Shown piece by piece: positions 26,378 through 33,993 of a DNA stretch of 35,152 bases. The first letter of the stretch is position 1, and every line of letters begins with the position of its first letter. The notes below the pieces were generated by a model. That model was not told the DNA's origin. It worked only from the letters and a program-made list of their open reading frames with translations, and searched no databases. The position numbers and the translations under genes were made by a program. This DNA is from Chloroflexota bacterium (lineage in GTDB: Bacteria; Chloroflexota; Ktedonobacteria; Ktedonobacterales; Ktedonobacteraceae). The stretch is from NCBI GenBank assembly GCA_005879655.1, contig VBJK01000163.1, forward strand, positions 1 through 35,152, read 5' to 3'.

Positions 26378-27646
26378 ATGACATTGCTTTTGCTTTACCT
26401 GTTTTTATTCCGCGCCAGGAATAAAGCAGAACAACGAAGGCAGCCGAGACACTGGCAATGGCAACACTATAGACAGACATACCTGACAGATGACTCGCAA
26501 ACATTGTACGACGATGATGCTGACTTTCCGCCCTTATGCAAGCGGGCACAGCGATCTTCCGCCCGTCGCCATTCATATGAGGGTGGACAAGCATTCATCG
26601 AGTTCCAACTGGCATTAGCCAACGCCATCAAGTCAGGCGAGTTGACATTTATACAGGAGGCAATTCAGTTCGCCGATCTTGCAGAGCGCGAACTTGCCAG
26701 AGACTTGCTACTTAAAACATTGCTGATTGATTGCGCTCAACAATGGGAGGCGCGTATCGCAGTATTAGAAGTCCTACAACACTTCATGGATGAGCAAACA
26801 TGCCATATATTGCTAGGTACTCTGCAAGACGATGAAGATAGCCTGGTTCGTACTGCCACAGTGAGGACGCTGGGTGCCGTAAAGATGTACGTACCCATTG
26901 AGGAGCTATCCGAGCTGTTGCGGGATAAAAATGAAGCGTGGAATGTGCGTGAGATGGCGGCGCTGATGCTTGGGGAAAATGCCGAACTGGTGTACCCTGA
27001 ACTGCTGGTAAGAGCTGTGCACGATGAAGATGAAGATGTGCGTAGAGCAGTCATCTGGGCGCTATGCCAGTTGGGAGAAAGGGCACCGCTACCAGCCCTG
27101 GTGGAAGCGTTAAGAGACGAAGACGAGTTCATCCGTGAAACAGCAGCTCAAGCGCTCTGGCATGCTGGCAAGCGAGGTCAGGAAGCACTCTTGATGGCGG
27201 CATTCTCGGATAAAAACGGGATGGTCAGCAATGTAGCAGAGGGGGCTGTCGGTGAAACCGGAGCCAATGCATTGGCTAAACTGCTGATTGCTGGCTTTAA
27301 AGAAGGAAAGCCGTCTCAATCCTCACCCACCTTCTTATCGTTCTTACGGCAACGGCTCACCACTGACCTTGAGGTTGGCAACGAGCCAAAGGATAGTCCT
27401 CTCTGGCTGCTATGCACACCAGACAGTACTGCCCGCAAGACGGAAGAATTGCCGCGCGATACGCACATGCCTCCTAGACCAACAGAAAATACAAAGCACT
27501 TTAATAGCGAGTATTTCGATTTAGATGAACAGAGTTTTCATCTACCCCAAGAGAAGGGAGCGAGTGCCATCTGGCAAGATCCGCCCAAAGGATATTGCAT
27601 CGACAACCACCGTGCTAAGCCGGAGAGAACGACGGAAGATCTGTAG
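26378..27646 (+). CDS. HEAT-repeat protein with an N-terminal membrane segment
   Basis: This encodes 422 residues from the first ATG. Residues 1-12 are hydrophobic (MTLLLLYLFLFRARNK), the end of what looks like a membrane helix continuing upstream (ILLKILLALSSIST in the same frame). From about 95 to 310 there are HEAT repeats (DDEDSLVRTATVRTLGAVK, DKNEAWNVREMAALMLGE, DEDEDVRRAVIWALCQLGE, DEDEFIRETAAQALWHAGK), helical pairs used for protein binding. The C-terminal ~110 residues are Pro-, Thr- and Glu-rich and unassigned. There is no ribosome-binding site before ATG 26378, and no alternative start upstream in frame. The stop codon TAG (27644-27646) is part of the first unit of the 45-bp array, so the array has set, or replaced, the natural end. 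Confidence 0.78.
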   Translation: MTLLLLYLFLFRARNKAEQRRQPRHWQWQHYRQTYLTDDSQTLYDDDADFPPLCKRAQRSSARRHSYEGGQAFIEFQLALANAIKSGELTFIQEAIQFADLAERELARDLLLKTLLIDCAQQWEARIAVLEVLQHFMDEQTCHILLGTLQDDEDSLVRTATVRTLGAVKMYVPIEELSELLRDKNEAWNVREMAALMLGENAELVYPELLVRAVHDEDEDVRRAVIWALCQLGERAPLPALVEALRDEDEFIRETAAQALWHAGKRGQEALLMAAFSDKNGMVSNVAEGAVGETGANALAKLLIAGFKEGKPSQSSPTFLSFLRQRLTTDLEVGNEPKDSPLWLLCTPDSTARKTEELPRDTHMPPRPTENTKHFNSEYFDLDEQSFHLPQEKGASAIWQDPPKGYCIDNHRAKPERTTEDL

Positions 27647-28524
27647 CTGCGCAATTTATTGCGCCATGTGCACGGCCAATACAACACGTAACTGCGCATT
27701 TCATTGCGCCATGCGTACAAACAATACAACGCGTAGATGATAAATTTATTGCGCCATATGCACAAACAATACGACGCGTAGATGCGCAATTCATTGCACC
27801 ACGTAGCTGCGCAATTCATTGCGCCATGCATACAGACAATACAACACGTAGCTGCGCAATTCATTGCACCACGTGCACAAACAATACCACACGTAGCTGC
27901 GCAATTCATTGCGCCATGCGTACAAACAATATCACACGTAGCTGCGCAATTCATTGCGCCATGCGTATAAACAAGACAACACGTAGAGCGCAATTCATCG
28001 CGCCATGTGCACAGACAATACCACACGTAGCTGCGCAATTCATTGCGCCATGCGTACAAACAATACAACACGTAGCTGCGCATTTCATTGCACCATGTGC
28101 ACGGCCAATACAACACGATGCGCAATTCATTGCGCCATGTGCATAGCCAATACCACACGTAGCTGCGCAAGCGCAATTCATTGCACCACGTGCACAAACA
28201 ATATCACACGTAGCTGCGCAATTTATTGCGCCATGTGTACAAACAATATCACATGTAGCTGCGCAATTTATTGCGCCATGTGTACAAACAATATCACACG
28301 TAGCTGCGCAATTTATTGCGCCATGTGTACAAACAATACCACACGTAGCTGCGCAATTTATTGCGCCATGTGTACAAACAATACCACACGTAGCTGCGCA
28401 ATTTATTGCGCCATGTGTACAAACAATACCACACGTAGCTGCGCAATTCATTGCGCCATGTGTACAAACAATACCACACGTAGATGCGCAATTTATTGCG
28501 CCACATGCATAAATAAACAAACAC
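27643..28524. repeat. Twenty-unit tandem array of a 45-bp palindromic repeat
   Basis: Units start with G of GTAGCTGCGC at 27643, 27688, 27733, 27778, 27803, 27848, 27893, 27938, 27983, 28027, 28072, 28117, 28159, 28210, 28255, 28300, 28345, 28390, 28435 and 28480. The spacing is 45 bases except for a 25-base unit at 27778 and small indels (44, 42 and 51). Each unit holds the palindrome GCGCAATTYATTGCGC followed by CATGTGTACAAACAATACCA. The right end is the most uniform (28210-28480) and the left end the most diverged, which suggests growth at the right. There are no unique spacers, so it is not a CRISPR array. Confidence 0.95.
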
Positions 28525-28528
28525 AAAA

Positions 28529-28597
28529 TGCGCAATAAATTGCGCGGCTACGAATATTTATTGGGGATGCACGGCGCAATAAATTGCGCATCTACGG
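28529..28597. repeat. Two inverted units closing the 45-bp array
   Basis: At 28529-28552 and 28573-28597 the same core appears in reverse orientation (GCGCAATAAATTGCGC followed by CTACG). These resemble right arms of the hairpin elements at 2374-2457 and 16847-16918, facing the array's last units. Confidence 0.85.
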
Positions 28598-28625
28598 TTT
28601 TCTTCTTTAATTGATGTTCTTCGAT

Positions 28626-28910
28626 CTACACCCGCCAAACAATCGCAATAATCAGCGCCGCCAACGCCACCGAACCAAGCGCAAAGAGCCAACGTGCCCA
28701 GCGCAACCCACGAATCTTATACCCCACCATAGCATCCAGCGTATCACGTACGAGCAAGCCACGTTGCCAGAGAGCATAAACATGAATACTTAGACGCATC
28801 CCCAATGCATAGGGCGTCTTTTGCTGCACCAGAGCTTTTGCCAGATTGCTGAAGTGTGTTGGTCCGGGCCGGTCACTGACGCAAGCGTTGAGTGTGAGTT
28901 CTAGTTCCAT
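28626..28910 (-). CDS. Small membrane protein, 94 residues, unknown
   Basis: I do not recognise this protein. The chain starts with a polar part (MELELTLNACVSDRPG), has a central segment (ALGMRLSIHVYALWQRGLLV) and ends with a single membrane helix (WLFALGSVALAALIIAIVWRV), so it is a tail-anchored-like protein. The start at 28910 is the likely one; the ATG at 28994 would add a weakly protein-like stretch. The ribosome-binding site is modest (AAGAAAG). It lies just right of the array, on the opposite strand, with its end 28 bases from the last inverted unit. Function is unknown. Confidence 0.55.
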   Translation of the reverse strand: MELELTLNACVSDRPGPTHFSNLAKALVQQKTPYALGMRLSIHVYALWQRGLLVRDTLDAMVGYKIRGLRWARWLFALGSVALAALIIAIVWRV

Positions 28911-29049
28911 TGCGGTACTTTCTTGGCAAGACGTATCTTTTATATAAAATATCCATGTATTATAGCAATGAGTATGTCTGTGGTCAATGGGCATCTGAAA
29001 TAGAAAACTAGAAGTACCCTCAAATGGATAAATATTGCTCTGAAATTCC

Positions 29050-29077
29050 TTGCCAACGCACCACCCATTGTTATATA
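29050..29077 (+). promoter_or_regulatory. Weak promoter candidate for the 29214 gene
   Basis: TTGCCA (29050-29055) and TATATA (29072-29077) are 16 bases apart. The leader would be long, about 130 bases. Otherwise the 28911-29213 gap shows nothing. Confidence 0.3.
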
Positions 29078-29213
29078 CTTTTTGACAGTAGATAAGTACA
29101 TTTGGAATGTTGATCTTGGCTCATCATTCGTTAGATCATCGTTGTATCAGGCTCTACAGTAGATGTCATGCAGTGTAGCCTGAGCTTAGCTAGATAGGTT
29201 AAAGGAGAGCATT

Positions 29214-29921
29214 ATGTTTTATCTCAACTTTCGCAATGTGAGCACCGCTGTCTCGAATACCGAGCTGCAAGCATTCTTAGAGGACTTCCAGTCCCAGGTC
29301 AGCAATGAGTTCGTTCAGGCGTGGGGAGTGGATGCCAATGTAATCACCGGGGCAGGTTGGCCGATCACTATCACGGATTACCCTGGACCTAACGATCCTC
29401 CCTTTGCCCTCGGCTATCATTCCATCGACCAGTACTTCACACCCTATGGTGTCGTCTTTGCGCAGTTGGCCATGGATTACGGGTTTAGCTGGACTTCGGT
29501 AGCTAGTCATGAAGGGTTAGAGATCCTGGCTGATCCACTCATCGACTCAACTATCTTTATCGATACCAGTGGCGGGCAAGGAACTTCCGGTTTTCTGATT
29601 GCCCAGGAGGTCTGTGACGCTCCAGAGAATCTGAGCTACCCCGGTGCCATTAATGGAACCGCTCTTTCCGACTTTGTTTATCCGCAATGGTTCTTCCCTG
29701 GCTATGTTGGTAAGGTAGACTATCTTGGCCAGGTACCGGGTCCGTTACAGTTGGTCAGTGGCGGTTACGTCTCCTATGATCTGATCTTCCAGGCCAGTGG
29801 CTGGCAGCAGGCTTCTGCCGATAAGATCAAAGAAGCTGCTCAGCAGATAAAGCAACGCCCCAGAACTGTTCATTATTTGCCTAAGGAGCTGATACCCCAG
29901 GACTCGGCACCGGTGAAATAA
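29214..29921 (+). CDS. Unknown protein with an HExxExxxD motif
   Basis: This encodes 235 residues. The only clear motif is SVASHEGLEILADP, with His99, Glu100, Glu103 and Asp107, which looks like a zinc site of a metallopeptidase-like fold where the second His of HExxH is Glu. Flanking parts (ITITDYPGPNDPPFALGYHS, QEVCDAPENLSYPG) are rich in Pro, Gly and aromatics. I think I have seen similar HExLExLxDP proteins in bacteria and phages, but I cannot name the family or show activity. The start has AAAGGAG 7 bases upstream. There is no signal peptide. The stop codon TAA lies inside the repeat ACCGGTGAAATAAGCC that recurs downstream, so the C-terminus may have been altered by repeat insertion. Confidence 0.65.
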   Translation: MFYLNFRNVSTAVSNTELQAFLEDFQSQVSNEFVQAWGVDANVITGAGWPITITDYPGPNDPPFALGYHSIDQYFTPYGVVFAQLAMDYGFSWTSVASHEGLEILADPLIDSTIFIDTSGGQGTSGFLIAQEVCDAPENLSYPGAINGTALSDFVYPQWFFPGYVGKVDYLGQVPGPLQLVSGGYVSYDLIFQASGWQQASADKIKEAAQQIKQRPRTVHYLPKELIPQDSAPVK

Positions 29922-30315
29922 GCCGCCTTCTTTCTCCCCGCCACAGGGCAATCCCTTGTGGTCAATACCAGTGAAATAAGCCTTACAGAACGGGCGTTCG
30001 CCCTTACAGGGCACCCACAAGGGATGCCCATAGGCATTAAGTTAAGCAGAGGTTTGCCTCTGCACTCCCTTGTTCTTGCCACCTCCGGCGGCAGCAGGGA
30101 AGAAAAGGGATATTTGGGGACACCCCAAACCCCGCCAGGGGGCCAAGCCCCCTGGACCCCCGCTTAGCTTAATGCTTATGGGCACCCACAAGGGATGCCC
30201 TGTAAGGGCTTATTTGACCGATATTGTTCCTTATGGTTGCCCTGGACGGTGGGGGTCCTTATTTCACTGGTATTTGCCCTTGCGGGCAGGGTGGGAGGCT
30301 TATTTAAGCCGCCAC
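29910..30315. repeat. Nested repeat cluster with a 48-bp inverted pair
   Basis: The gap between the 29214 gene and Uma2 consists mostly of repeats. GCCCTTACAGGGC... at 30000-30047 and its inverse at 30162-30209 form a 48-base pair of arms whose outer and inner parts pair, but whose GGGCA...TGCCC core lies in the same orientation in both. Between them is a reversed copy of the GC-rich repeat (30113-30164, GGGGACACCCCAAACCCCGC). Short copies of ACCRGTGAAATAAGCC lie at 29910 and 29967, and reversed near 30259. A REP/MITE mosaic fits best. Confidence 0.8.
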
Positions 30316-30329
30316 TATTTTATTTCCTG

Positions 30330-30941
30330 TTATTCTTCTGACAGCGGCTCATCAAAATCGATCCCTTGATATATTTCTTCAAGCGAGATCTCCACATCCA
30401 CACTTTCAAGAGCTACCATCTGTCCAGGTCCATAAAATGTATGGTGCCACACTTTACTATCTTGCTCGTCGCGCCGATAAACCTCAACGTGAGGGGCGAA
30501 CTGGCTGATCAGGACAATCTCTTGAATGGTGGGATAGGTTTGATAGGCTTTGAGTTTGTCTGTTCGGTCGTATTTCTCGGTTGATGGTGAAAGCACTTCT
30601 ACCACAATGCGTGCAGAACGTATTAATTTATTGCCGCGTCTACGATCTGCTACGTCGCATGAGAGGGTAACATCAGGGAAAACATACTGGTCGTCAGCTA
30701 CCTGAACACGCATATCTGAGCTTCGTACAAAACAAGGCCCGGATAAAAAATGCTGGCTGAGTGCAACACGAGTATTATAGGCGATCTGGTCATGTTCTCC
30801 TGAGCCACCTGCCATCAACCTGACAGCACCACCTACATACTCGTATCTGGCCTCTGGAGCCGTGTAGTCAAGCCGAAAGTATTCTTTGACACTCATGTGC
30901 TCCCCAGAGCGAGGAAGTGAGCGTTGTGGATCTATTGCCAT
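30330..30941 (-). CDS. Uma2-family (DUF820) PD-(D/E)XK nuclease-like protein
   Basis: This encodes 203 residues, the family's normal length. The pattern is clear: ARYEYVGGAVRLMAGGSGEH near the N-terminus, DMRVQ, the core Asp90 in YVFPDVTLSCD, Glu115 in RIVVEVLSPST and the helix EKYDRTDKLKAYQTYP, then IVLISQFAPHVEVYRR. This is the PD-(D/E)XK fold of restriction-like endonucleases. Uma2 proteins are very numerous in Chloroflexota and Cyanobacteria; their substrates are largely unknown and a link to mobile DNA has only been suggested. The start has AAGGAAGGG upstream. It lies directly next to the repeat cluster but shows no linked transposase. Confidence 0.9.
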   Translation of the reverse strand: MAIDPQRSLPRSGEHMSVKEYFRLDYTAPEARYEYVGGAVRLMAGGSGEHDQIAYNTRVALSQHFLSGPCFVRSSDMRVQVADDQYVFPDVTLSCDVADRRRGNKLIRSARIVVEVLSPSTEKYDRTDKLKAYQTYPTIQEIVLISQFAPHVEVYRRDEQDSKVWHHTFYGPGQMVALESVDVEISLEEIYQGIDFDEPLSEE

Positions 30942-31115
30942 ACTAACCCTTCCTTTGGTTTGCTCCCTTTATTTGCGCAGTAATTGTACCACATTTTGCT
31001 TATCTGGTGACATTGGTTTTGCTTCTTGCTCAACTCCGTTTTCAATTGACAACCCCCTCCCATGGCTGATACGCTACCATATGACACCATTGAATCTAGA
31101 AGGGACACCATTGGC

Positions 31116-32300
31116 ATGAACAAAAATCCTGTTGTTGAACAAGCCGAGCGGCTGATGGAGCCATATCTTGCCGATCTGGCAGCGCTGGTGAATATCGACT
31201 CCGGTACCTATACAAAGGCCGGTGTCGATCGCGTTGGGGCCTACTTGCAGCAGCGTTTTCGCGCCTTCGGCTACGCTACCTATTTCGATGAGCAGCAGCA
31301 GTTTGGCAACAATCTTGTTGCTATCCATAAAGGCGATACCCCCACAGGAGCGCGCATCCTGCTGGTGGGACATATGGATACTGTCTTTCCTGAAGGTGAG
31401 GCACAGCGCCGTCCATTCAATATCCGCGCACACAATGGTATGAGGATCGCCACAGGTCCCGGCGTACTCGATATGAAAGCTGGCTTGCTCATCGGCCTGT
31501 ATGGCGTACATCTGCTCAGTGCTGAGGCGCATTACCAGAGCGTTACCTTTATCTGTAATACGGATGAAGAAATTGGCTCACCCGCCAGCAAGGCCCTGAT
31601 ACAGGAGATTGCGCGCCAATCTGATGCAGTGATTGTGCTCGAACCGGGGCGCGCCCTCAGCACTGTGGTCTCGTCGCGCAGAAGTTGCGGTTTCTATCGC
31701 GTCGAGGTGCGTGGGGTTGCAGCTCACGCGGGCATTGAGCCACAGATGGGACGTAATGCTATCCTCGAACTCGCTCATCAGGTACAGGCCATGCAAGCTC
31801 TCCACGGTACCATTGCAGGCACTTCGCTCAACGTTACGCTCATTCAGGGAGGCCAGCGCACGAATGTTATTCCCGACTATGCCTACTGTGATATGGATGT
31901 GCGAGCCAGCGATATGGCGGGGGTCAAAGCTATCGAAGCAGCTATGCGTAACGTTGCAGCAAAAACAGTGGTGACAGGTACTACAGTCACGCTGAGCGGC
32001 CAGATGACCAACTCCCCCTTTGAGCACGCAGCACGCAACGAGCCACTAATACAGATGACGAAGGAAGCAGGCAGAGAATTAGGATTACACATCGAAGACT
32101 TGGCTAGCGGCGGGGCCTCTGATGCCAACAATACTTCGGTGCTGGGCATCCCTACCATCGATGGCCTGGGAGCTGGCGGAGGGCACGCTCATAATCCTGA
32201 CGAATATGTCGAGCTGGATTATCTGCCCACGCGTATCGCACTGCTGACCGGACTTGTGAAGCGCGTCGGGGAGGCTTATCAGCACAAACATGAGGCATAG
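31116..32300 (+). CDS. M20-family zinc peptidase (carboxypeptidase G2-like)
   Basis: This encodes 394 residues. M20 enzymes are di-zinc peptidases or deacylases acting on N-acyl amino acids or small peptides. The metal site is complete: His86 and Asp88 in VGHMDTVFP, Asp119 in GVLDMKAG, catalytic Glu151 with Glu152 in NTDEEIGS, Glu176 in VLEPGR and a distal His (about 359) in GGGHAHNPDEYVEL. The dimerisation-domain segment GVAAHAGIEPQMGRNAILEL is typical of the carboxypeptidase G2 branch. No signal peptide is seen, so it is cytosolic. The ATG at 31116 has AAGGG about 11 bases upstream; an earlier ATG at 31062 has no such site. The substrate cannot be told. Confidence 0.9.
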   Translation: MNKNPVVEQAERLMEPYLADLAALVNIDSGTYTKAGVDRVGAYLQQRFRAFGYATYFDEQQQFGNNLVAIHKGDTPTGARILLVGHMDTVFPEGEAQRRPFNIRAHNGMRIATGPGVLDMKAGLLIGLYGVHLLSAEAHYQSVTFICNTDEEIGSPASKALIQEIARQSDAVIVLEPGRALSTVVSSRRSCGFYRVEVRGVAAHAGIEPQMGRNAILELAHQVQAMQALHGTIAGTSLNVTLIQGGQRTNVIPDYAYCDMDVRASDMAGVKAIEAAMRNVAAKTVVTGTTVTLSGQMTNSPFEHAARNEPLIQMTKEAGRELGLHIEDLASGGASDANNTSVLGIPTIDGLGAGGGHAHNPDEYVELDYLPTRIALLTGLVKRVGEAYQHKHEA

Positions 32301-32316
32301 TATAGTGCGATGATGA

Positions 32317-32690
32317 TCACGTCCATTTCATACGTGCAAAGTAGTCGTCTGCATACTGCTCAATACACTGTTTGCGCTCTTCTCCTGACAAACCAAAGTG
32401 TTGCTCCAGGACATGTGCCACCTCTTCCTGAAGAGCAAGGTTAATCTGTATCTGAGTGAGGAGGTCTCCATAGCGGGTACGAGCTTGCAACGAACCACAG
32501 GCTAATGTGACTATCCATAAGCGGAGACGAGTAGCAGGAAGAGCAAAACCTGTGAATGCTCCAAATGCGCCAAGGCATCCGACTGCATAGGCCAATTCAT
32601 CTTGATACGGATGCCATACCTGCTTGTGATCAATTGCATCAGTTCTTCTGTGAACACTCTTCGTAGATCCGCAATCTTCAGGTTCTCTAT
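32317..32690 (-). pseudogene. Probably frameshifted small gene, unknown family
   Basis: The 3' half (from about 32560 to 32317) reads like real protein: QARTRYGDLLTQIQINLALQ, then HVLEQHFGLSGEERKQCIEQ and a DDYFARMKWT end. The 5' half in that frame has no ATG and needs a TTG at 32595. A different frame directly upstream (about 32690 to 32545) also reads like protein (LRRVFTEELMQLITSRYGIR, then MNWPMQSDALAHLEHS) and lacks a good start: an AGAGG-like site is followed by ATA rather than ATG. A single frameshift near 32550 would join the two into about 120 residues. I do not recognise the product. Confidence is limited because no homologue was compared. Confidence 0.4.
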
Positions 32691-33090
32691 GTCACCCTCT
32701 CAAAACTTTTTGCTATGATACCATATATATAAATTCATAGCAATAGTAAAGTAGGTTTTATTAAGATAAATATATGATCGATAGCTACTGTTTGTATTGC
32801 AGCAAGCTCTTCGCACTTCGTAAAAAGAGAAGCTTCTTTATCTTCACATGCCCCTATGGTGTGGTAAAATACTCGTGTCTCTTTTTGTCAATGGCTATAT
32901 TCAAATGTATCAATGCAGTTTGTAGCACGCTTTTCCTGAAAGTGGGGCTATTCTGGTGACGCAACCAAAGGACATGCCTAGCGCATAGCGGCCACGTCAA
33001 GCACTTAGTGTTGAAAAAGTCAAGGACCCTCGCATACACCGTAAAAGGATGCTCTCTCGTTATTTTATCTTTCACGAAGGAGGCACGTAC
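32691..33090. other. Gap with no gene seen
   Basis: This AT-rich stretch lies before the methyltransferase gene. Only short frames without ribosome-binding sites and no long inverted repeat were seen. A weak TTGTCA/TATCAA pair near 32886-32914 is not convincing as a promoter. Confidence 0.4.
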
Positions 33091-33993
33091 ATGGCTAATA
33101 CTCAGGATTCGTCAACAGATTCAACTGGCTACGAGGGCTATGTTCTGCCCGCAGAAAACGCAGCAGAAATGGCTCGCCTGATGATCCAGGATCGCTTGAT
33201 TACGCAGGCGATGGGAGGCGTTGCCCCAGAGCTAAGTAGTTTCTCACAGGTACACCGTGCGCTTGATGTCGCTTGTGGGCCTGGTGGGTGGTTACTGGAC
33301 TTAGTGACGCAATATCCTCACGTACAAGGGGTCGGCATTGACGTCAGTCAGCTCATGATTGAGTATGCCAGTAGCCTGGCCCGCACACAAGGACTAGCGG
33401 GCGTGCAGTTTCATGTAATGAATGCTACACAGCCATTGAACTTTCCTGACAGCACCTTTGACCTCGTTAATGGACGTATCCTCGTAGGGTTTCTCTTTAA
33501 GCACCACTGGCCAAAGCTCCTCGCTGAGTGTGCTCGCATCACCAGACCAGGAGGGATGCTTCGCTTAACGGAAGCTGAATGGGGCTTTACTACAAGTCCC
33601 GCACTTGATACGCTGATGAATTTTCTCGCGCTCGCTCTCTACAGAGCCGGTCACTCCTTTTCTCCCCATGGACGAACTATTGGCACGGCTAATGTATTGC
33701 GTTTATTGATGCGGCAGGCAGGTTATCAAAACATTCAGTCTAAAGCGTATGCAGTCGATTATTCAGCCGGGACAGAAGCGCACGAGAGCAATATGCAAAA
33801 TATGCTTATTGTCTTCAAGCTGTTCCAACCCTTCTTTATACAGATAAAAATAGCCACACAGGAGGAACTTGATCATCTCCATCAGCAAATGGAGGAGGAA
33901 ATGCAGGCGAAAGATTTTTGCGCCGTTGACTATTTCCTCACTGTGTGGGGTGAGCGGCCTATTGATAGGGCTTCTTTAAAAAAGGCAAACTAG
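33091..33993 (+). CDS. Class I SAM-dependent methyltransferase (UbiE/COQ5-like)
   Basis: This encodes 300 residues. The SAM-binding fold is plain: motif I ALDVACGPGGWLLDLV, motif II GVGIDVSQLMIEYA, motif III QFHVMNATQPLNFPDSTF with a following DLVNGRIL, and a post-motif ARITRPGGMLRLTEAE. The C-terminal 100 residues (HSFSPHGRTIGTANVLRLLM onward) form a helical cap that fits a lipid- or quinone-like substrate, but this is a guess. The ATG at 33091 has AAGGAGG 7 bases upstream, so it is the true start rather than an earlier in-frame codon. Its stop overlaps by three bases the stop of the converging P-type ATPase gene. No link to a pathway is seen. Confidence 0.88.
   Translation: MANTQDSSTDSTGYEGYVLPAENAAEMARLMIQDRLITQAMGGVAPELSSFSQVHRALDVACGPGGWLLDLVTQYPHVQGVGIDVSQLMIEYASSLARTQGLAGVQFHVMNATQPLNFPDSTFDLVNGRILVGFLFKHHWPKLLAECARITRPGGMLRLTEAEWGFTTSPALDTLMNFLALALYRAGHSFSPHGRTIGTANVLRLLMRQAGYQNIQSKAYAVDYSAGTEAHESNMQNMLIVFKLFQPFFIQIKIATQEELDHLHQQMEEEMQAKDFCAVDYFLTVWGERPIDRASLKKAN

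Noticed and set aside
27643..28524. The array as a CRISPR locus
   Set aside because: The units are contiguous and near-identical, with no unique spacers, and no cas genes are present.
27538..28538. Several long open frames on both strands through the 45-bp array, coding 15-residue Cys-rich repeats
   Set aside because: The unit length of 45 is a multiple of three, so any stop-free frame stays open. There is no proper start or ribosome-binding site, and the frames overlap each other on both strands.
30070..30369. Open frames through the repeat cluster before Uma2
   Set aside because: They translate repeats, overlap the Uma2 gene on the other strand and lack start signals.
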